DNA of 29,185 nt from a virus. The position numbers and the translations under genes were made by a program. Below the pieces are notes generated by a model that had not been told where the DNA came from, made no database searches, and saw only the letters and a list, made by a program, of their open reading frames with translations. Location: IMG/VR virus record IMGVR_UViG_3300030118_005675, positions 1-29,185 of that record; one strand, written 5' to 3'. Of this stretch, positions 22,401-27,256 are shown piece by piece. Positions within the stretch are counted from its first letter, which is position 1. Each line of letters starts with the position of its first letter.

Positions 22401-23183
22401 TTGACCAATTAATCCGAGTGGATTACCACTTAAAACTTCAACGATAACTACTTCTCTTCGTAAATATTCTGCAGATGATGGTTTTATTAATAATTCTTCT
22501 AAATTTATTATCTTTGGATCAACACCGTACAGTACTCTAAATAAAATTTCAATCGCATCATCAGTTCCTTTAGTTTCATAAAAGGACTTTATTTCTTTCA
22601 AAAAATTTCCAACATTTAATTTTTTATCAAAATTTAACTGTTCGAAACCAGGTGCAAATGTTGATTTAAATTTTTTAAAAAACTCCTTTAAAAATAGTGT
22701 GCTTAGATTTTGTATATTTGAACCTGCAGTATGGACACCGGTGTTTGAAGTAGTAAAGACCAACTCTTCTTGATTTAAATCTGCATGATAACTTGTTATA
22801 CCACTAAATCCGCGTGTTAATCCTGTAAAAGTATTTGTAGTTAATCCTGTATAAGTTATAATTTCGTCATCAATTTTTAATAAACCATATTTACTTGGAA
22901 ATCCTTTCGTGCTTGAAACTGTAACTACACCTACTTCTTGAGTTCCTATACCAACTGATAATGAAGTTGTATCAACCACAACCTCCGGAGTTAAATTATC
23001 AAGTTCTAAATATTGATCTAAATTTTCTGCGATATCAACAGCACCACCCTGATACTCCTGTGAAGTATAATATGTTTTTAAAAAATCGACAACCTTTGGT
23101 GACTCATCTAAAACAAAATTAGGAAGTTGGGATGAGACAATATCTTGAATTTTTACTCTTGCATCAATACCTGTTTGTATCAT
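10431..23183 (-). CDS. 7: Giant gp7-like baseplate wedge protein, 4250 aa
   Basis: Residues about 195-265 contain SFYETKGTDDAIEILFRVLYG, and 25-30 residues later LSGNPLGLIGQTI. These parallel DFYSTKGIEASYKFLFKVLY and LTEDLVGQTI of T4 gp7 (1032 aa), a central wedge protein that binds gp8, gp10 and gp53. Together with position between gp6 and gp8 this supports gp7. Beyond that core the protein is modular: an IITYTG...LTRG module (98-145); about 13 GxGY modules (near residues 753, 1079, 1126, 1174, 1419, 2053, 2094, 2129, 3343, 3483, 3628, 3993, 4051); about nine HNL modules (near 851, 965, 1483, 1648, 1757, 1824, 2998, 3403, 3543); a YHYH-type domain (about 1235-1350, GWAYDGNPIYGPYGF); and a segment near 3753-3835 with FVNGVLQQPDINYQF, a pattern common in tail fibre and gp10-like proteins. 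The frame is open throughout. The start is coupled to the end of gp6 with one intervening base. Most of the length has no T4 counterpart. Confidence 0.88.
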   Translation of the reverse strand: MIQTGIDARVKIQDIVSSQLPNFVLDESPKVVDFLKTYYTSQEYQGGAVDIAENLDQYLELDNLTPEVVVDTTSLSVGIGTQEVGVVTVSSTKGFPSKYGLLKIDDEIITYTGLTTNTFTGLTRGFSGITSYHADLNQEELVFTTSNTGVHTAGSNIQNLSTLFLKEFFKKFKSTFAPGFEQLNFDKKLNVGNFLKEIKSFYETKGTDDAIEILFRVLYGVDPKIINLEELLIKPSSAEYLRREVVIVEVLSGNPLGLIGQTIKKIEKLNDPKTQASVSEVEPFFRDGKRYFKFSLFIGYDGTSLVEGNFKITPNTKNIEKVSVGSSTISVDSTIGFSTSGKIISGINTISYSDKSINQFFGCTGVTSEILPTSNFYSDEIYFGFEDGDINKKVEFRITGILSDFRQLSENVVVSEGDIIKIKNLGQNVKNPSNKTKKEVFANSWIYNTSASYVVDEISGSTVNLKTEVDRSSLKKGDFVELVNIDDPSIVIYPTPTSSSPYVLEDIAKGSKSVTLGNLVGINTALEYKLRKKLNKAASNFVPIDSDITSDISNIYFDKENGYAASNSLPSSVNSNLPNIKFRENINTKLNKLTLSSVENQDATTKLYSQIKVNETDLVKILRTGDAIFYESSGTELDGLKTGLYYIEIFDDSAQLIKLYSSRSFIDSETSLTFGEPVEGDTHSFTLFSQRSNLIKPRKLLKKFPLTPNLKNGGVSETIPGTTGILINGVEIFNYKTNDKVFFGPLSQVNIISSGTGYDVINPPQIGVSTGSGSDAVIQPVIKGSLVDAFVDPQELGIAKVVSIGITGGNGSGAVIAPVIGKRSRELQFVASGINTVTGIGISAVNNTITFASPHNLAPAERVIYNSQNGTGIGTNSLTLVSNESYFISSENSTTIKLHFTENDALSRINPIGLSERSGTQKLIVGNPQDTILDLKILNSGSNYSNRTLSISTVGISTLLNSITFENHGFEHGDNIVYSNQGSNIVGLDTNLQYKILKISDNEFGLANAGVGGTSSNNFNQNKFVSFTTSGIGTQTFKYPDIKASIEYIQVGGAKTTATTRGELEITPVVRGEIDDLLLINKGTGYGSEILNFEKKPNIKIKNGKNAEVKIFVDPSTTGIGTVSVAAAGTEYFSTPTLEVIDTSGLGNGARLKAVLGKTSTGELNGKIDNVVIIRSGIGYSADSTSVRVIPAGQNAVLTANVRSLSVNNNEKYGNRVNLLEENLQILQNVVGGYDILSFKDDGSNVSPIIGWAYDGNPIYGPYGFSDPEKKTNETKLLGSSYTLNVSNVIDRPSFPDGFFVEDYQYTGGGDLDEYNGRFEINDDYPNGVYAYHATVDVTGISSFPYFIGNKYRSKVESDNFILNQSFDFINSDLRRNTFPYKVSELNAGTDSLTETNEITTQLSEIQTVESGSVQSLQIINGGSNHRVGEEIKFDNTNTDGGGLIAKVSEIKGVGVNSITSDVLRYNDSVITKLDNKTLKITPSNNHNLVNKDRVIISGLTSSLTEVNGTHTIGVSSLTAVAISTISAGTATTEIYVSKLPENVSVGNSIGIGSETLKILNIYAGDRILTVQRSLPAIAHTASTPLYIIPDSFTIQKSTSDFNSRVNDKFFFNPTKTVGFGTVAGVTTSVTYGFGDQSRTNAIPQQGIYLENHPFRTNQKISYSTPTASSTNISISTSPTGATFALPSEVFAVRKNTNVIGIKTGIGTDQNGNQFEEVFFRGTVGGDGNINSDLYFFESNFVQEKVNVSNVKTTVSLASSFHNLKDDDNITLSVKPNINAGIGTLTEVNVKRDTTTNKILIDPIEGLTTGIKLFNDATGSNEITIKNHNLVTGDKIIYYSSHYAVGLGNSSYYVSVIDNNTFKLCQTYQNAISNPPIEIDITAAAGITTVHRLSKVNPPLKPIKNNDLVFNLSDISLLNHKFKIYHDNKFENEFVSTSSTTGFNTPVGIVTVGMTNSRFTIGYGVSLPEKLYYNLEKDGVRLTADTEVQDYSEIQYVDSVFNGKYSISNVGVSSFTVDVDKIPEKTFYLSNECDLLEYNTNSGLATGTISNVNLIAGGFNYKKLPSFVGVGTTTEQDAIIIPRSTTIGNIKKTRIINEGFEYSSDKTLQPEALIPKFIELTGSSAISSVEIQDGGSGFIKSPNLLVIDTNLGQSVDGLLTANLNGTSINKVDVVSSPTGLSRGEVKLVTTNNSNGISIQKIDANAGVSTFVLSITKPAGGYPVNPFKIGDAAFIEGIKRVGTAGSGFNSSDYGFNFLPITNYDTSGIFDKITVDASEFTTNVGLAQTIQSSFAIITNSNVYPKFKLNFERSIFIVGEKLLVNNIERDLTVVENFQDSFIKVIGLFELQNNDIIVGKKSKNSGRIEKITNNQGDFIVSYSLVRDFGWETNTGKLNEDNQVIPNNDYYQNLSYSIQSPIEWNKLESPVNNLVHTVGTKNFADTGITSTTNVSIAVSDQTLISRDIIENLRVDTLFNFDQARDSFVGLQTNLSEDASDVDTTKSKFIQLKNTRLTDFTESSTNDVILIDDISSNFSNIDGEPITEIDVTQVNPVDSFNSILVMANNLDGNQISLSELIILNSNQNASLLNKLNLLKDYAIRPVSGNEETSIHLVDENFVNFELSTNQLPDGTQKTFLKFRPTEENIFKNDYDLKIIENKFNTSLTGIGTSSFGLIDISSSVVGVGTTSDIAGTTESIISGISTVNVDSLFVQSQIIDQITNQVEYVETLVTHNGSDTFKSQQIFDTSFGNLSFGLSTATISPDISGGVLSINVNNVSNNNLKVKSKIIGFGNTSLGTSSYRFLASGQAGGSERSAIVSSNFDTGVGVNTVATFDKESFTAFKSTVHVGTGTSEALHQVLLIQNENTSNIVQSQFLSVGNNTGSSAYDNAIGLGTFVSRFVGDNIVLEFHPDNTTDTTTIKSLNEAFYRQFDPLTLKGEKNEPNDINFGKITQSFKYKQYNAINGARINKLSFKLKNNGFPIFAQSFDPSDNGIVSFTTGTFSIPNHNFRNQEELIYTPKSTFIGVGSEAMIYQPGAGTTGVLPSTVFAVVNANDKNTFQISTSRTGSAVTFTEAGEGNAHQFEMSKSLTKAVISLDGIVQNPIARSNLTFSLSGNGGSIGVGQTIFRLNSIADLNITDLIKLDDEIVTVNNVGFGTTNIGPITGTGLIPLVQVDRASVGTQKATHTDTTSAILFKGSYNIKDNQIFFTDPPRGDIRKELNVSGLPPAKSDFNGRVYLRNDYSTNKVYDDISNQFTGIASVFTLKSGGINTTGAGQLARNGLLFINNVFQTPSTDNNPNKNYKIIDNGSTTTLEFSGITTITDGALIKSDTDINQNELPRGGVIVSLGSTGGLGYAPLVPAKVKLLVGTGASVGMVTSVVGVAYSGPTNSISTASYNNNTGILQITTVDKHNLIVNGSDDQVILAGLAFTCTSGGVGIGSGLFPDGTIGNQFPVVSVSSTNTFKTQVGTSTIPHTYIGGGTVKVWYGDLTFGSGYNRVSVAATVFDPGYNHIFVSAEENSVYVDLWGQNAKTPTDATYNPVTGNLVLTIVGHGLTTGNLIGINTNSIVFSCSKDNYSTNHPYPRKTDPVSGILTSIISFDTDSITAFVGKNVGSGATITAEIGVGGALSFNIPHAGTGYKEPKLFTPSPSYDDMPIVGVSRVGTGATTDTGTGALITVDVNNSGVTGIGSTLFSVKNFELSRTGYGFKKGDKFTPVGLVTDVSLDKPISDFVIEVIETYTDNFSFWQFGELDYIDDIKDLQDGSRVNFPLFYNGDLISIEAKEGSDIILKNLLVIFVNGVLQQPDINYQFEGGTSISFTTAPSIEDNVSIYLYKGQDGVDTIVNTNIKPLIEVGDLVQLTKSDGISTSKQQDRRTVFDLSLKDKFETNLYSEQGIDSNNFRGIHLIKQKRDTRIEGRNISKVRDSIEPQIYPTGKIISDLTTTTSQIYVDNAKFFDIEGSASSDGFDAKIVSGAPLPLVGITTIDATVSAAGTVSGLTIVGGGSGYTSAPTISIGRPTGNGIGAGLTFVQSDGSIGVATTATATVTITNGVIDGFAITNPGLGYTIAPQVLVRPPVAITEGITSVTSVTGFSGIITGIAQKQISGTNALRFQLERTDAIANYTGLNVGDYIFIDDTTVGHGITSRNETGLSDVAIGSTFVDNIYQVQEISNVGIAGSIMCHAVMSAIDNSLDVSGDKLGTFSFGKISSLNRSSTPISIGVTGLTVDSGLSTFPTIQRSGGSYTLRQTGALPKVI
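19120..19480 (-). other. YHYH-type domain within the gp7-like protein
   Basis: This part of the 4250-aa frame encodes IIGWAYDGNPIYGPYGF, then LDEYNGRFEINDDYPNG and YAYHATVDVTG, and ends with a FPYFIGNKYR strand. The order GWAYDG.PIYGPYG, LDE.NGR, Y.YH, FPYF.G is that of the YHYH domain found in secreted and cell-surface proteins of aquatic bacteria. It occupies about residues 1235-1350. The function of that domain is not established. Its presence here suggests a surface-exposed accessory module. Confidence 0.72.
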
Positions 23184-23184
23184 A

Positions 23185-25128
23185 TTATTCTCTTATTAAA
23201 TTACCGTTTGAATAACTTGATGTGTAAGCATCTCTGACAAATTGTGTTCCTGATACTTCGTCACCTGATGTAATTGAATCTCTCAACATATTTATCGTGC
23301 TTTTTGAAACACTTAAACTTAAATATAAATCTCTTAAACCAACTACATCATTTGATTCTGGAAACGCTTGTATCTCAATAATATCATCATTTCTTTGCGT
23401 TCCAGTTATATTAATAGTAGATAATTTTACCTCACCATGAATATAATCAACAACACCTGCAGATTTACTGACAACACGTATTTGTTTATTATCAATTTCC
23501 TTTACAATCGCAAGTGTGCCTGTTACACCATCAGCGTTTGGTGAATCAGTAAGATATACCATTGATGATTCTCCGGTGATAAAGAATCCAGTAGATTTAA
23601 TATTTCTACCACTTGCTTCCACATGAAATTGATTACCAAAACATAATTCATACTGTGCTGATTGATTAACTGCTACTTTTAAATCTCTTCGTATTTTCAC
23701 TTTTGTAATATTACTTGTTATTGCAGTGTCAGTATTATCAATTACTTGAAGAGATTTACTATATTTAAATCTACCACCAAATTGATTGAAATTAACTGAG
23801 TTTGCATAATGAGTTAAAGATTGTATAACTTTTGTTTTTAACGTATCTTCAGTTGATATTTGAGAAAAATTGTAATAAACTGAGATGTCAAGTTCAATAA
23901 AAAGAATCTTAAGATCAACGATCTTTTGGTTTATGCCGGATACAGTAAATTTTTTCAATTGAGACAATATTCTTGATTTTGTAAAATCAGAGATATAGAT
24001 AGAATTCTTAGGTTTTATACTAATTTGAACAGTCCCAAACTCAGGAGGATCTAACTCTTCACCTCCAACAACAGAAACGGTATCAGTTTCAGGAAAAATA
24101 TTTTTGATTATTGCTTCATAATCTCTTGCTGTCACAGCACGATTCTGAGATGAATATCTTTTTGGAGAATAATATTTAATAGAATCTACATCTTCAATAT
24201 CACCACCACCCTGTGCTTTTTGAATTGTAACCACATTTGGTGTTTCAACAATTGACACTAATCCACCTGTTGAAGTATTAGTTAAGTTACCTGCAAATGA
24301 AAATGTAGATGCACCATTACCATTCTGTCCATCAGTAACAATATAGTTTGCAGTAATTACAACACCGTCGCTAATACCATCTGAACCTAATTTTCTTCCT
24401 ATTAATCCGTCACCAAATCTAAGTTCATATTTTTCATCTTTAATCTCTTGTAAAAAGAAAACCCTTGATGTTGAATCAATATCATTTAAACCATCAGCTA
24501 CAAAATATTCAACACCTAAACCTGAGGTTTCCTCATCTCTTTTTACATATACATGGAGAGTTGATGTGTCTATGGATGGATTATCTAAAATAAATTTCTG
24601 ATCTAGTGAATTATCAAATATAAATTGTTTTGTTATAAATGTTCCTTGTTTTATTGGTAGATTATCAAAATTTGCAACAAAATCAGGAGTTGTGATATCA
24701 CCTTCATTCACAACTGCTTTCGTTATATCTTCTGATATCGCAAATGTAAAAGATGTATCATTTACAGATCCAACACAAACCAAACCTCTTTTCAATTCTA
24801 CTGTATCTGGTGGATTACTAGATGGTAATCTAAGTTTAAACGCTACCTCTGCCCTTGCAGCAGTCTTAGAACGTGGTGTATATCCAATGTTACGTGCAAG
24901 AGATACAACGTTCTCACGGAGCGTAGCAGAGTCTAAGAAAGACTCATTTACAATCATATTTGAGTTAAATGCCGTGATGTAGGTATTATAAGCAAGCGTA
25001 TCGATTAACACTGAGAAGTTTGATCCCTCAAAATCAAAATCAGTAAAATCGCTATTTGAACGAAGATAATCTTTGATTTGTGTTTTGATTTGATCAAAAT
25101 CTAAATTAGTGAACTTTGTTATTGGCAT
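23185..25128 (-). CDS. 6: Baseplate wedge subunit gp6
   Basis: Length (647 aa) is close to T4 gp6 (660 aa). The N-terminal block, with DYLRSNSDFTDFDFEGSNFS (about residues 18-37) followed by VLIDTLAYNTYITAFNSNM, SFLDSATLRENVVSLARNIGY and a TPRS turn, is the hallmark of gp6 and the wider baseplate J family. A second conserved block near residues 310-335 (YSPKRYSSQNRAVTARDYEA) followed by the FPETDTVSVVGGEE strand confirms it. In T4, gp6 dimers form the inner ring of the baseplate that holds the wedges together around the hub, binding gp7 and gp25. The gene starts two bases after the gp25 stop, with a weak purine-rich ribosome site, and is followed by the gp7-like gene with one base between, as expected for subunits made together. 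Confidence 0.95.
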   Translation of the reverse strand: MPITKFTNLDFDQIKTQIKDYLRSNSDFTDFDFEGSNFSVLIDTLAYNTYITAFNSNMIVNESFLDSATLRENVVSLARNIGYTPRSKTAARAEVAFKLRLPSSNPPDTVELKRGLVCVGSVNDTSFTFAISEDITKAVVNEGDITTPDFVANFDNLPIKQGTFITKQFIFDNSLDQKFILDNPSIDTSTLHVYVKRDEETSGLGVEYFVADGLNDIDSTSRVFFLQEIKDEKYELRFGDGLIGRKLGSDGISDGVVITANYIVTDGQNGNGASTFSFAGNLTNTSTGGLVSIVETPNVVTIQKAQGGGDIEDVDSIKYYSPKRYSSQNRAVTARDYEAIIKNIFPETDTVSVVGGEELDPPEFGTVQISIKPKNSIYISDFTKSRILSQLKKFTVSGINQKIVDLKILFIELDISVYYNFSQISTEDTLKTKVIQSLTHYANSVNFNQFGGRFKYSKSLQVIDNTDTAITSNITKVKIRRDLKVAVNQSAQYELCFGNQFHVEASGRNIKSTGFFITGESSMVYLTDSPNADGVTGTLAIVKEIDNKQIRVVSKSAGVVDYIHGEVKLSTINITGTQRNDDIIEIQAFPESNDVVGLRDLYLSLSVSKSTINMLRDSITSGDEVSGTQFVRDAYTSSYSNGNLIRE

Positions 25129-25130
25129 TT

Positions 25131-25532
25131 TTATCTCGTTGCTTTAAGTACGAAGGAAAATTCTTGAGTTGGAAACTCTTGACCTATAATATCAAAAATG
25201 ACAGTTGCTTCAAATTCATTATCATCTGGATTCGGTTCGACTTCAACTCGTACATTTTCAATTCTGTTCTCAAAATTATCAAGTGAAGTCTTGATTTGAT
25301 CTTGAATGATCGCAGCTGTACCAAAATCCACAAAGTCAAAAAGACTACGATGAACATCAGATCCAAATATTGAGTTAAAAAACTTTTCAGTTGGTGCTGT
25401 TTCAACGATATTTCTCACAGATCTTGTAATAGAACGTTCATTTTTTAAAATTGGCAAATCTTTTGTGACAGGATGAGGTTCAAAAGACAAACTAATGTCC
25501 TTAAAAGACCTTGATATCCGTTTAATTGCCAT
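25131..25532 (-). CDS. 25: Baseplate wedge subunit gp25
   Basis: This 133-aa protein matches T4 gp25 (132 aa) in size and in its neighbour gp6. It has the GPW/gp25 pattern: an N-terminal KDISLSFEPHPVTKDLPILK strand region, an 'RSVRNIVETAPTEKFFNSIFG' helix with an acidic and hydrophobic face, then an IQDQIKTSLDNFENRIENV helix and a C-terminal beta pair ending IGQEFPTQEFSFVLKATR. In T4, gp25 sits where the sheath initiates on the baseplate, bound by gp6. The gene has a late promoter overlapping the stop of the preceding 40-aa ORF, with a predicted leader of about 13 bases, and no obvious Shine-Dalgarno sequence. It opens the 25-6-7-8 run. Confidence 0.95.
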   Translation of the reverse strand: MAIKRISRSFKDISLSFEPHPVTKDLPILKNERSITRSVRNIVETAPTEKFFNSIFGSDVHRSLFDFVDFGTAAIIQDQIKTSLDNFENRIENVRVEVEPNPDDNEFEATVIFDIIGQEFPTQEFSFVLKATR

Positions 25533-25550
25533 TTTTTACAGTTTTTTATT

Positions 25551-25558
25551 TATTTATG
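25551..25558 (-). promoter_or_regulatory. Late promoter CATAAATA upstream of gp25
   Basis: The minus strand reads TCATAAATAAATAAAA, containing CATAAATA with an overlapping AATAAATA (25547..25554). It includes the TAA stop of the 40-aa ORF. The predicted start near 25545 leaves about 13 bases before the gp25 ATG. Confidence 0.65.
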
Positions 25559-25676
25559 ACTCTTTTAACAATTCTTTTTGATCTTTTTCCTCATCATATA
25601 GAGATTGACCTTCATCATACATTAATTCTTTCAATATTTTTTGATCAGATTCGTTTTTAGAAGTATTTTTAGTCAT
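25554..25676 (-). CDS. Small charged protein, 40 aa (hypothetical)
   Basis: The frame reads ATG ACT AAA AAT and encodes a hydrophilic, Lys/Glu/Asp-rich peptide (MTKNTSKNESDQKILKELMY, then a second acidic and basic half ending KELLKES). The C-terminal part could form one amphipathic helix. It lies alone between the sulfotransferase and gp25, and fills an otherwise empty 156-base interval. A late promoter lies so close upstream that a transcript from it would have a leader of only about four bases, so it would be translated nearly leaderless or from a longer read-through transcript. No family was recognised. It may not be a real gene. Confidence 0.5.
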   Translation of the reverse strand: MTKNTSKNESDQKILKELMYDEGQSLYDEEKDQKELLKES

Positions 25677-25685
25677 TTTATTGTG

Positions 25686-25693
25686 TATTTATG
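25686..25693 (-). promoter_or_regulatory. Late promoter CATAAATA overlapping the sulfotransferase stop codon
   Basis: The minus strand reads CCATAAATACAC. The TAA inside the octamer is the stop codon of the sulfotransferase gene. The predicted start near 25680 lies just ahead of the 40-aa ORF, and transcripts would continue into gp25. Confidence 0.6.
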
Positions 25694-26450
25694 GTAAAAG
25701 TGTTGTGTAAAAATCTATTGACTCTTTTAATTTAGTATTTGCCAGTTCAATATAATAATTATGTAGTTCGAAATTAAAATTTGCCACGTTTTGTGGTTTA
25801 GAAAGTGCTTTTATTTCTGATACTTCAAGAAATTTTTTCAATTCATCTTGTTTTTGTTGATTTATGAAAAAATGTTCGGTGGTCAAACATATAACGTTCT
25901 CAAAAACTCTTTCAAATTTGTCTTTAACATCTTTATATAGAGTTTGCATCTTAGGATTATTCACATAATCCAAGAATAAATCCGTTTTCTCTTTCAGTTT
26001 TATACCAAAATAACCAGCATCATGATGAAGCATGCCGATGTAAGAGATTAATCTTTGAATTGGTTCTCTATACATCAAAATTATTTTAATATCAAAATGA
26101 TTTCGTAAATCTTCATTTATTTTGCGTAGATAGTCTTCTGGTAAAGGGAAGTAAGATTGACTAAAATCAGATGGTTTTGCATATGAATCAAGATATGACA
26201 CGTAATTATCCAAATTATACGGTTGTAATAATCCTATTTTCTGATTTTTATGCATAACATACATTTTATGTGGTTCAATTAACTCCACTGGGACTATTGC
26301 ATCATAATTATCAAAATTATTATGATGCATAATAGAAAGATAATGAAATTCTTTATATAATCCTTCAACTATTTTGCTATCATACAACATTTTCCACAGT
26401 GAAGTAGTACCTGACCTTGGAATACCAGGACATATGATCAATTTTTTCAA
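25689..26450 (-). CDS. Sulfotransferase-family protein, 253 aa, TTG start
   Basis: Residues 9-22 (GIPRSGTTSLWKML) form the 5'-phosphosulfate-binding P-loop of PAPS-dependent sulfotransferases. R128 and S136 in ILMYREPIQRLISYIG (124-139) fit the 3'-phosphate-binding motif. Length fits a single soluble catalytic domain, with no signal peptide or membrane segment. The expected reaction is transfer of sulfate from PAPS to a hydroxyl or amine. The acceptor is unknown, and a glycan is plausible given the glycosyltransferase nearby. The start must be TTG at 26450: no in-frame ATG lies before residue 21, within the P-loop segment, and an in-frame stop lies six codons upstream. No Shine-Dalgarno sequence is visible. 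A 14-base palindrome (26451-26464) sits directly upstream. The gene lies between a terminator and gp25, like a moron with its own late-type promoter. Confidence 0.82.
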   Translation of the reverse strand: MKKLIICPGIPRSGTTSLWKMLYDSKIVEGLYKEFHYLSIMHHNNFDNYDAIVPVELIEPHKMYVMHKNQKIGLLQPYNLDNYVSYLDSYAKPSDFSQSYFPLPEDYLRKINEDLRNHFDIKIILMYREPIQRLISYIGMLHHDAGYFGIKLKEKTDLFLDYVNNPKMQTLYKDVKDKFERVFENVICLTTEHFFINQQKQDELKKFLEVSEIKALSKPQNVANFNFELHNYYIELANTKLKESIDFYTTLLP

Positions 26451-26472
26451 TATTTTTAAAAATAGTTATTGA

Positions 26473-26480
26473 TATTTAGA
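26473..26480 (-). promoter_or_regulatory. Late-type promoter TCTAAATA upstream of the sulfotransferase gene
   Basis: The minus strand reads TATCTAAATATC just after the terminator. TCTAAATA differs from TATAAATA at one position. The predicted start near 26467 gives a leader of about 17 bases before the TTG start. It would restart transcription after the terminator at 26490-26527. Confidence 0.5.
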
Positions 26481-26489
26481 TAAAAACAC

Positions 26490-26527
26490 AAAAAAAATCG
26501 CCAACTAGTGAAAAATTGACGATTTTT
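26490..26527 (-). terminator. Intrinsic terminator after the 240-aa gene
   Basis: Minus strand: AAAAATCGTCAA, an 11-base loop, TTGGCGATTTTT, then more T residues. Twelve pairs form, one of them G-T, and the run of T follows the stem directly, as in a Rho-independent terminator. It starts seven bases after the stop codon of the 240-aa gene and closes the glycosyltransferase operon. Confidence 0.85.
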
Positions 26528-26533
26528 ATAATT

Positions 26534-27256
26534 TTAACCTAATTCTGGTTCAATATTTAGATCAATCGTACCTGTAATTGCAGTATTTCCGACTCCAACA
26601 TCAATATTTGCTCTTTCTTTTGCTGTTTTCCAGAAATAATTCTCTTCTGAACCCAATCCATCGCGATCATGACCATTTTCAACCTGATAATACACTGTTG
26701 ATACCTTAAAGTCAGGTGTCTTAGGTGTCTCAGGAGTGATACTGTTGTCATATATCCTCATTCTGTTGTTTGGATAGAGGCAAAACTGTCCATTATCAAG
26801 TTCAAGTAGGTTATGAGACTTGTGTTCAGCAGGTTGTTCACTTGTGGAGTAGTCAATTGCGTCTACACTCTCATGATAATTGTCTAAAGTGCATATGTAA
26901 GTGCCTGTTTGATTACCAAAGTCACGAGTATAGACCTCATAATGCATACTTCCGATGAATTGTTTCTGCACTGCAACTACCCCATAGTCCATACAATTCC
27001 AAAACTGAAGATTATGTAGTGTCATATCCGGATCTGGTATTTCTGGTGACGAGAGAAATGCCGAAATTGGCAGTTTATCAAACATTGCCGCATATTCCGG
27101 TAAATATGTTTCAAAATAAAAGGCACGACCAGGTATACTTTTTGCAGAAACCCAGACTCCTTTAACAAATTCACCGTGACCACTTTGATGGTCGGTTAAA
27201 TATTCTTTTCTTACCCACACTTCATAAGAAGGTAAATTTGTAATTAAAGTCGACAT
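26534..27256 (-). CDS. Conserved hypothetical protein of marine T4-like phages, 240 aa
   Basis: No catalytic motif was recognised. The N-terminal part (YEVWVRKEYLTDHQSGHGEF, about residues 11-30, then a GVWVSAKSIPGRAFYFETYL strand) is aromatic-rich. The middle contains LHNLQFWNCMDYGVVAVQK. A later segment reads LDNGQFCLYPNNRMRIYD, followed by a Pro-rich linker. The C-terminus has a small acidic tail. From memory, proteins of this type recur in marine T4-like phages without a known role. There is no signal peptide or membrane helix. It is the last gene of a five-gene coupled operon, starts as TAATG on the stop of the zinc-ribbon gene, and is followed by a strong terminator. The expression pattern is therefore probably shared with the glycosyltransferase. 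Confidence 0.8.
   Translation of the reverse strand: MSTLITNLPSYEVWVRKEYLTDHQSGHGEFVKGVWVSAKSIPGRAFYFETYLPEYAAMFDKLPISAFLSSPEIPDPDMTLHNLQFWNCMDYGVVAVQKQFIGSMHYEVYTRDFGNQTGTYICTLDNYHESVDAIDYSTSEQPAEHKSHNLLELDNGQFCLYPNNRMRIYDNSITPETPKTPDFKVSTVYYQVENGHDRDGLGSEENYFWKTAKERANIDVGVGNTAITGTIDLNIEPELG

Noticed and set aside
25184-25405. Minus-strand frame inside gp25
   Set aside because: It is a frame shadow of the clearly recognised gp25 gene.
26557-26751. Short minus-strand frame inside the 240-aa gene
   Set aside because: It overlaps a longer, coupled and terminator-flanked gene in another frame and has no recognisable features.
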